Positions 57,900 through 64,000 of a stretch of DNA of 64,000 bases are shown one piece after another (positions within the stretch are counted from its first letter, which is position 1; each line of letters opens with the position of its first letter). The stretch comes from Rhizobium bangladeshense (GTDB lineage Bacteria; Pseudomonadota; Alphaproteobacteria; Rhizobiales; Rhizobiaceae). Location of the stretch: NCBI RefSeq assembly GCF_017357245.1, contig NZ_CP071615.1, positions 305,740-369,739 of the forward strand, written 5' to 3'. The translations under genes were made by a program, and so were the position numbers. Below the pieces are notes generated by a model. The model saw only the letters and a program-made list of their open reading frames with translations, made no database searches and was not told the DNA's origin.

Positions 57900-58772
57900 T
57901 CACGTCCCGCCGCCAAGCGAATGCACAAAAATGGTAAGTTCCTTGACCGTCGTATCGCCGAGACGCCCTGCCCAGGCAGGCATGACGCCATGCTTGGGAG
58001 CGGCTACCTGGCGGATGATCGCATCCTCGCCGCGTGCCTTCAGCCAGATCGCATCGGCGAGATCCGGCGCGCCCATTTCGACCTTTCCTTTGGCGTCGTC
58101 GCCGTGACATGCGGCACAGTTATCGGCGAAGACCTGTTTTCCGGCCTCTGCGAGACCGGGGTCCGACGTTGTATGGGTCAGTCCCCAGACGTAAGCCGCG
58201 ACCTGCCTTGTCTGGACGGGATCCAGAACATCGGCAAAGGGCGGCATTTCGGAAGCATGAGTGTCCGTATCCCCGTCGAAGCGAATCCCATGCGCGATCG
58301 TCGCCTGGATGGCATCCAGGTCTCCGCCCCACAGCCAATCGTCGTCGTTGAGGTTCGGAAATCCAGGACCGCCGCTTGCTCCCGAGCCGTGGCATGGCGC
58401 ACAATTCACCTTGAATGCTGACGCGCCGCCAGCGATTGCGAATTCGCGAAGGGCAGAATCGGAATCGATCTCGTGCACCGTCTTGGCCGCGATCAGATCA
58501 TGAAGCGTCGTCTGCGATGCCTTCGCCTGATCCAGGTTCCGCTGCAGCTCGGCGCGGCTGGAATAGCCCAGCATGCCCTTCGTGGCGTCAGTAATCATCG
58601 GGATCGTGGGATATGCGATCGCATAGCCTAAAGCCCAGACAATGGTGGCGTAGAAGGTCCACACCCACCAGCGGGGCATCGGATTGTTGAGTTCGCGGAT
58701 GCCGTCCCATTCATGTCCGGTCGTTTCGACGCCGCTAAATTCATCAATATGTTTTTCCGACATCTCAATCAT
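57900..58772 (-). CDS. fixP: FixP, cbb3 oxidase dihaem cytochrome c subunit
   Basis: The 290-residue protein has an N-terminal membrane helix (WVWTFYATIVWALGYAI) and two haem-c sites, CAPCH and CAACH, in two cytochrome c domains. It passes electrons to FixO/FixN. Its ATG lies in the end of fixQ (8-base overlap). It is the fourth gene of fixNOQP. Confidence 0.97.
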   Translation of the reverse strand: MIEMSEKHIDEFSGVETTGHEWDGIRELNNPMPRWWVWTFYATIVWALGYAIAYPTIPMITDATKGMLGYSSRAELQRNLDQAKASQTTLHDLIAAKTVHEIDSDSALREFAIAGGASAFKVNCAPCHGSGASGGPGFPNLNDDDWLWGGDLDAIQATIAHGIRFDGDTDTHASEMPPFADVLDPVQTRQVAAYVWGLTHTTSDPGLAEAGKQVFADNCAACHGDDAKGKVEMGAPDLADAIWLKARGEDAIIRQVAAPKHGVMPAWAGRLGDTTVKELTIFVHSLGGGT

Positions 58773-58917
58773 CCTTCAAGGGAATATCGGCGGCCTCTTT
58801 CGCCGTTTGCTTGCTGCCTGGGCGAAGGGTGAACACAACCGCGCCGACGAAGTATGCCGTCATTGCCAGGAGGCCCCAGCTGTCGGCGAAGTGTCTCATT
58901 GCAGTGTAGGTTTCCAT
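58765..58917 (-). CDS. fixQ: FixQ, small cbb3 oxidase subunit
   Basis: The 50-residue protein METYTAMRHFADSWGLLAMT... has one membrane helix and a short cytoplasmic tail ending PLKDD. It stabilises the FixP-core interaction. It sits between fixO and fixP and overlaps the latter. Confidence 0.95.
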   Translation of the reverse strand: METYTAMRHFADSWGLLAMTAYFVGAVVFTLRPGSKQTAKEAADIPLKDD

Positions 58918-58925
58918 GGATCACC

Positions 58926-59660
58926 TCATCGGTAGCCGGTCGCGTCGTCGTAGGTCGAGAAATCGACCAAGGTTCCGAGCATCTGCAGGTAGGCCACTAA
59001 GGCATCCATTTCGGTCAGCGCAGCAGGATCGCCGTCGAAATCGCCGGTCTTCGCCTTCGGATAACGGGCAAGCAGGGCCGTCGTATCTGCGTTCGGATCG
59101 GCTTGGGCCACCATGTCCGCCTCCGCGTTCGCCAGCATGTCGTCGTTATAAGGCACGCCCACGTCCTCGTTGGCCTTCAGGTCCATTCCCACGTCCTTGA
59201 CCGTCACCCTCCGCTCTTTGAGGAAGGCGTAGCTCGGCATGATCGACTCCGGCACGACCGCCCGTGGATACGCGAGATGCTGGACATGCCATTCGTTGGA
59301 GTAGCGTGCGCCGACACGGGCCAGATCGGGCCCGGTTCGCTTGGATCCCCACTGGAACGGATGATCGTACATCGATTCCGCGGCCAGCGAGTAATGGCCG
59401 TAACGCTCCACCTCGTCGCGGAACGGTCTGATCATCTGGCTGTGGCAGACATAGCAGCCTTCGCGGATGTAGATGTTCCGTCCCGCCAGCTCGAGGGGTG
59501 TGTAAGGCCGCATGCCTTCCACTTTCTCGATCGTGTTCTGCAGATAGAACAGCGGTGCGATTTCTACGATGCCGCCGATGCTGACGACGAGCAGCGACCC
59601 GACCAGAAGAAGAGTCGCATTCTTTTCGAGGATCTTATGCTTATCCAATATCGATGCCAT
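58926..59660 (-). CDS. fixO: FixO, cbb3 oxidase monohaem cytochrome c subunit
   Basis: The 244-residue protein has one N-terminal membrane helix ([20 protein letters not shown]) and one haem site CYVCH followed by the conserved [18 protein letters not shown]. It lies eight bases after fixN and eight before fixQ in the fixNOQP operon. Confidence 0.97.
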   Translation of the reverse strand: MASILDKHKILEKNATLLLVGSLLVVSIGGIVEIAPLFYLQNTIEKVEGMRPYTPLELAGRNIYIREGCYVCHSQMIRPFRDEVERYGHYSLAAESMYDHPFQWGSKRTGPDLARVGARYSNEWHVQHLAYPRAVVPESIMPSYAFLKERRVTVKDVGMDLKANEDVGVPYNDDMLANAEADMVAQADPNADTTALLARYPKAKTGDFDGDPAALTEMDALVAYLQMLGTLVDFSTYDDATGYR

Positions 59661-59668
59661 GTCTCACC

Positions 59669-61291
59669 TCATTCGGCAGGCTGTGCCTGGGGCACGACAG
59701 TGGTTGGGATTGCGGCTTCGTCGCGCTGGTGGCCGTGGATCGTCATGAACACGTTCCAGGCCATGACGAGGCCGCCCGCCAGATAAAGCGCTCCGCCGAT
59801 CGCGCGCAGCACGTAGTAGGGGATCATCGCCGCGACTGTCTCCGCGAAGGAATAGACGAGGAAGCCCTGGGAATTGTATTCGCGCCACATCAGCCCCTGC
59901 TGTATGCCGGCAACCCAGAGCACGGCCGCGTAAACGACAATCCCAAGCGTTGCGAGCCAGAAGTGCCAGTTGACCATCCGCAGGCTGTAGAGACGCTCGC
60001 GCCCCCACAGCTTCGGCGTCAGGTAGTAAATCGCCCCGAAGGTGATCATCCCGACCCAGCCGAGTGCGCCGGAATGCACGTGACCGATCGTCCATTCGGT
60101 ATAGTGGCTGAGCGAATTGACGGTTTTCACCGACATCATCGGGCCTTCGAAAGTCGACATGCCGTAAAAGGCGATGGCGACAATCATCATTCGTATGATT
60201 GGGTCGGTGCGAATCTTGTCCCAGGCGCCCGAAAGGGTCATGAGGCCGTTGATCATTCCGCCCCATGATGGCATCCAGAGCATGATCGAGAAAACCATAC
60301 CGAGCGTCTGGGCCCAGTCGGGCAGTGCCGTGTAGTGCAGATGGTGCGGGCCGGCCCAGATGTACATGAAGATCAGCGCCCAGAAGTGGATGATCGAAAG
60401 CCGGTATGAAAAAACAGGGCGATTGGCCTGCTTCGGCACGAAGTAGTACATCATGCCCAGGAACCCGGCGGTGAGAAAGAACCCGACGGCGTTATGGCCG
60501 TACCACCATTGGGTCAGCGCGTCCTGGACACCCGAGAAGACAGAATAGCTCTTGGAGCCAAGGAACGAGACCGGAACCGCCAGGTTGTTGACCACGTGCA
60601 GCATGGCGATGGTGATGATGAAGGCAAGGTAGAACCAGTTTGCCACATAGATGTGCGGCTCTTTGCGCTTTAGGATCGTCCCAAGATATACTGCGAGATA
60701 GGCGACCCAAACGATGGTCAGCCAGAGGTCGACGTACCACTCAGGTTCGGCATATTCACGGCCTTGAGTGATTCCAAGAACGTATCCAGTCGCAGCCATC
60801 ACGATAAAAAGCTGGTAGCCCCAGAATACGAACCAAGCCAGGTTGCCGCCGAAGAGGCGCGCGCGACAGGTGCGTTGCACCACATAAAAGGAGGTCATGA
60901 TCAGCGCGTTGCCGCCAAAGGCGAAGATGACTGCCGACGTGTGAACCGGCCGCAGCCTTCCGAAATTGAGATAAGGGGCGATGTTGAGGTCAGGCAAGGC
61001 CAGTTGAAGCGCGATGATCACGCCAACCAGGAAGCCAACCACGCCCCAAAATACCGTGGCAATCAAGCCATACCGTATCACCTCGTCGAAATAGCCGGAC
61101 TTATCGACGTTGCGCTGTTGGCCTGCCGGCGAAAATTCAACCTTGCTGACCATCAGCACAGCCCCCATAACGAGGCAGAGGCAAAGTATGCCCATATGAA
61201 CCGCAAAGAGATGATCATGCGCGAATGCGGCTAGTAGCAGCGCTAGAAACGCCGCGACCGCGATCACCATCGTTTCCGTTGTGTAATTCAT
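59669..61291 (-). CDS. fixN: FixN, cbb3 oxidase catalytic subunit I
   Basis: The 540-residue protein has about twelve membrane helices and the haem-copper oxidase histidines, visible in [11 protein letters not shown], the CuB pair GPHHLHYT, and [10 protein letters not shown]. It reduces oxygen at nanomolar concentrations, needed in nodules. It is the first gene of fixNOQP, with a FixK box 80 bases upstream. Confidence 0.98.
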   Translation of the reverse strand: MNYTTETMVIAVAAFLALLLAAFAHDHLFAVHMGILCLCLVMGAVLMVSKVEFSPAGQQRNVDKSGYFDEVIRYGLIATVFWGVVGFLVGVIIALQLALPDLNIAPYLNFGRLRPVHTSAVIFAFGGNALIMTSFYVVQRTCRARLFGGNLAWFVFWGYQLFIVMAATGYVLGITQGREYAEPEWYVDLWLTIVWVAYLAVYLGTILKRKEPHIYVANWFYLAFIITIAMLHVVNNLAVPVSFLGSKSYSVFSGVQDALTQWWYGHNAVGFFLTAGFLGMMYYFVPKQANRPVFSYRLSIIHFWALIFMYIWAGPHHLHYTALPDWAQTLGMVFSIMLWMPSWGGMINGLMTLSGAWDKIRTDPIIRMMIVAIAFYGMSTFEGPMMSVKTVNSLSHYTEWTIGHVHSGALGWVGMITFGAIYYLTPKLWGRERLYSLRMVNWHFWLATLGIVVYAAVLWVAGIQQGLMWREYNSQGFLVYSFAETVAAMIPYYVLRAIGGALYLAGGLVMAWNVFMTIHGHQRDEAAIPTTVVPQAQPAE

Positions 61292-61370
61292 GATGTCGTC
61301 CCCAGTACGCCGACGACCGCGTCGCGGCCGTCTTTCTCGCCAGGACTGTCATGAAGCCGCGAATTGCGCC

Positions 61371-61384
61371 TTGATCTGCGTCAA
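61371..61384 (-). promoter_or_regulatory. FixK/FNR box upstream of fixN
   Basis: TTGATCTGCGTCAA matches the FixK consensus in nine of ten conserved positions. Its centre is about 87 bases before the fixN ATG. Confidence 0.88.
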
Positions 61385-62521
61385 CGAGAGGTCGGGAAAA
61401 CGGGACTGCGCTACGATTATAATACAATGGGTCGTTTAGTCGTTCGGCACATTGCAACTGTCCTGACATCACGCTGGGTGTGTTAGATCACGTTTTTGTG
61501 GTGGATCAGTTCTCCCGGATTGGCGGAACGCGTGATGGGCCAGGTGTTATAGACGAGCGCACGACGACAGATGCAGCCCATCAAACAATGTCAGAGTTTG
61601 CTGACGCGCTATAGGATCAACCTGAGGAAGGTGGCCGGAAGAAAAATTATGTTTTTGGCCGACATGCCGTAGGAAACGCCGAATTTAGGGCGCTGCACCC
61701 TTGAGGTGAGATGTCCAGAAGGAGGGCTTAGGAAATCGTTGCTAACATCGGCTGGGATACATGTTTCGAGCGGCAACTTGTCGACGGCGTGCAAGCCCGG
61801 CGTATAATCAATGAAACACGAGCCGATTGGAAGCAAGCTGCGCGCTTCGCTCGATCGTGTCAGAAACGCCGCTACGGGTGAGCGGCATTATTGTTCCTCT
61901 CTATGTTGGTTGTCTGGTCAAAAAGGGGGCCGCCAACACCTGGTTCGCCAAGATAGGTGGAAGTCTCCGATTCGATCAGAGCGTTCCGCAGGGAGCGTTC
62001 TCCTCTCGTCGTACAGGGCTGCGCGAGTCGTCCGGCGGCTGGAAGTTGCGCCGAAGACCAACCGCAATGCCATCAAATGGAGGCGCTAGTCATATGCCAC
62101 CGCGGCGCGGACTGCCGCCAGCCGCATCAATGACCGCGAATGCGAGCTCAATACCTTGCGATGGGTTCTGGCGACCAGCAAGCACTTCATGATCGAGCCT
62201 GAGTCAGACAACGATATGCTGGCGCACCGGAGTCGAAGGCTATCAACGTCAGCCGCATTGGACTGCCTCGTCTTCAATAACGGGAAAGCGCCGATCCGGA
62301 ACCTACAACCCTATCCGTATTCACCGGTCGGGTCTGTCCGCGCCCTGTCCGTGCGATGAAGACTGCATGTTGAACTCGACGATGTGCTGGGTTATCAGAG
62401 CGGTGGAACAGGCGATCGCCGCCAGCGATCAAATGGCTACCAAGTCGACGCGTCCCTGGGCCGATGGCCAGATCAAGCGATTTCGCCGCCGCCTCCATTC
62501 GGGCGTCGCTTGTGGCGCTGT
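61385..62521. other. 1.1-kb stretch without a recognisable gene
   Basis: Frames of 60-120 codons exist on both strands, but none carries a motif I can name. It separates the fix cluster from the aspartate-pathway genes and is likely worn mobile DNA. Confidence 0.4.
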
Positions 62522-63621
62522 TTAGTCGTTCTCTATCACAAGATCGCCAATGGCTGCAGGATGCATTTGTTCGTGGATGTTTTGCGCATGTGCCATGGCG
62601 CTCTCGTAGTCAACGTGAAGGTGGACGCGCGACATCGCGCCATTAAGCTCGGTCACCACGACCTTTGATCCGATGGCGACGGCGCGCGTGCCTCCCGTTT
62701 CGACGAGGCGCATCGCGAAATCGATGTCGGTTATGATGCAAAGGCAGGGCCTGCCGTCCTCTTCAAAGCATATCGAGCTAATATCGTGTTGATCAAGAAA
62801 GACACAGAGAGCATCGCGTTCTGCAACACTCGCGACAGCTAATACTGCTGTGTCGCGTGCTACTGTCACGGATCTGGAGTATTCGTGGCCTGTGATGACT
62901 GTGCCCGTCGCCGCTCCGTTATTAGTCAGTGCTTTGCACACTATGGTGACTGCGTGCTTATTAGCATAATCCACTGCCCTGTGGTGCAGCACCTTTGCGC
63001 CCTGTCGCGACATCTGCGCGATTGTCCCATACCCAATCTTCGGGATTAATCGTGCCCCTGGTACAAGATGAGGATCTGCCGTGTAGACGCCCTTAACATC
63101 TGAATATATTTCGCACACTTGCCCTCCCAACATAGCCGCGATCACGACCGCTGTCAGATCGGAGCTGTTTCTGCCGAGAAACGTTAGTCTGCCCGACTGA
63201 TCAACTGCCTGACCACCCGCGACAACGACAATGTCATGCTCCTGAAGTGCAGCCCTGATTGGCTGAGGATCGACGCTTTCAACTGAGGCGCGACCGAAGT
63301 CCGAATTTGTGCGTATCCCTAGGACATAGCCGTTCAACGACGTTACGGGAATCCCAAGGCGACTGACCGCAGCTTCCAACAGGCACGCACTCAGCATCTC
63401 GCCGATAGCAAGCGTCGCATCGAGATTCGATGGCGTTGCTTCCCTATTGACGCCAAGCACGGTTGATTTCAGCTCGTCGGTCATTCCAGACATTGCGCTG
63501 ACCACGGCAACTATCTTGCTTCCTCCTTCAGCTCGCAGCTCAGCTAAATACCGAGCAACTCGGGCATAATGGCAAGGGTCTCGAAAACTCGAGCCCCGAA
63601 TTTGACAATAGTCGTCTTCAT
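62522..63621 (-). pseudogene. Aspartate kinase with a one-base deletion in the ATP site
   Basis: The native start at 63621 reads MKTTIVKFG, then a G is missing from KFGGSS and the frame breaks. The rest is aspartate kinase in the shifted frame: [39 protein letters not shown] and [12 protein letters not shown], ending in one ACT pair. A GTG at 63628 gives an uninterrupted 368-residue frame but replaces the catalytic lysine motif with CQIRGSS. It follows asd by ten bases in one operon. Either the gene is freshly broken or a base was missed in sequencing. Confidence 0.8.
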
Positions 63622-63631
63622 GATTCACCGA

Positions 63632-64000
63632 TCAAATTTTGGCGATCGCAAGCTGTGCGATGAGGAGTGCGTTGAGTGCGGCCCCAACCTGAACGTTGTC
63701 GGCTACAACCCACATCCACAGCCCGCGCGGGTTCTCTGGATTAACTCGGACCCGTCCGACGTGAACATCTGCAGGATCTCCCAGATAGCGCGGCGTTGGA
63801 TATCCGTCAGCATAAAGTCGAACACCTGGTTCATTTGCCAGGAGCTCATGGACCTGTTCTAGTCGAACATGTTCGTCAAACTCGACGTATACCGCCTCGG
63901 AATGACCCGTCTTTACCGGCACTCTGACGCAGGTGGCGGCTAACTGCAGATGAGGCATACCGAAGATCTTCCGTGACTCTTGAACCAGCTTGCGTTCCTC
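63632..64000 (-). CDS. asd: Aspartate-semialdehyde dehydrogenase, C-terminal part (cut by window edge)
   Basis: The 122 visible codons read ATCVRVPVKTGHSEAVYVEFDE, then GRVRVNPENPRGLWMWVVADNVQVGAALNALLIAQLA. This is the substrate-binding and dimer region of ASADH, with the VRVP and H-S-E residues. It makes the semialdehyde used for lysine, threonine and methionine. With the kinase gene it would form an aspartate branch beside the methionine/racemase genes of this window. Confidence 0.93.
   Translation of the reverse strand, partial: EERKLVQESRKIFGMPHLQLAATCVRVPVKTGHSEAVYVEFDEHVRLEQVHELLANEPGVRLYADGYPTPRYLGDPADVHVGRVRVNPENPRGLWMWVVADNVQVGAALNALLIAQLAIAKI

Noticed and set aside
59103-59786. 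A 227-codon plus-strand frame
   Set aside because: Opposite strand of fixO, which is unambiguous.

Overview
The window looks like part of a rhizobial symbiosis plasmid (Rhizobium/Sinorhizobium type). The evidence is a complete fixNOQP plus fixGHIS set with FixK-type boxes, an rpoN gene, two SyrB-like proteins, a CYP112-type cytochrome P450, a RepA-like protein, and a very high load of insertion sequences and gene fragments. All assignments come from reading the sequence and recalled family features; no database search was run.

Layout. 1-3.3 kb: a methionine/sulfur PLP enzyme, a class-I glutamine-amidotransferase-like hydrolase and an EamA exporter in a tight operon. 3.3-7.1 kb: remnants of a LuxR regulator, an IS6 transposase, an iron alcohol dehydrogenase and a ribose-binding protein around an orphan RepA-like ParA protein that has lost its P-loop. 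7.6-13.7 kb: a small HTH protein, a cysteine-synthase-like enzyme, an ACT-domain protein, a vapBC pair and a TlpA-like thioredoxin, among transposon and metabolic-gene fragments. 14-15.2 kb: a response regulator with a broken histidine kinase. 15.5-20.8 kb: a nested stack, with an IS1111-type element against the tip of an IS3 element that is itself split by a 2.6-kb serine-recombinase element. 20.9-25.4 kb: a graveyard of racemase, P450, ornithine cyclodeaminase, IS481, IS110 and IS3 pieces. 25.4-29.8 kb: TPP riboswitch then thiC-thiO-thiS-thiG, with thiE decayed. 30-33.6 kb: a UbiC/UTRA-like exported protein, IS5 scraps and an intact Asp/Glu racemase. 33.8-39.2 kb: an IS66 element with an 8-bp target duplication, its tnpB split by a second serine-recombinase element. 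40.2-43 kb: intact LuxR regulator, response regulator and kinase. 44-45.2 kb: an intact IS3 element. 45.5-50.9 kb: thioredoxin, CYP112-like P450 with a CYP114 stub, an AAA fragment, two SyrB-like genes and a hemN remnant. 51.2-61.4 kb: rpoN, fixSIHG and fixPQON, all on the minus strand. 62.5-64 kb: aspartate kinase (frameshifted) and aspartate-semialdehyde dehydrogenase.

The functional core is microaerobic symbiotic respiration. FixK boxes stand in front of fixN and fixG, the cbb3 oxidase is assembled with FixGHIS, and sigma-54 (RpoN) is supplied next door. Thiamine precursor synthesis is under TPP control.

The most novel signal is a pair of 2.6-kb three-gene elements (17095-19716 and 34396-37003). 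Each carries a YPWHP...WMFD protein, a tiny helical protein and a large serine recombinase. Each sits inside another transposase gene. Removing either one at a shared GT dinucleotide restores the host transposase reading frame exactly.
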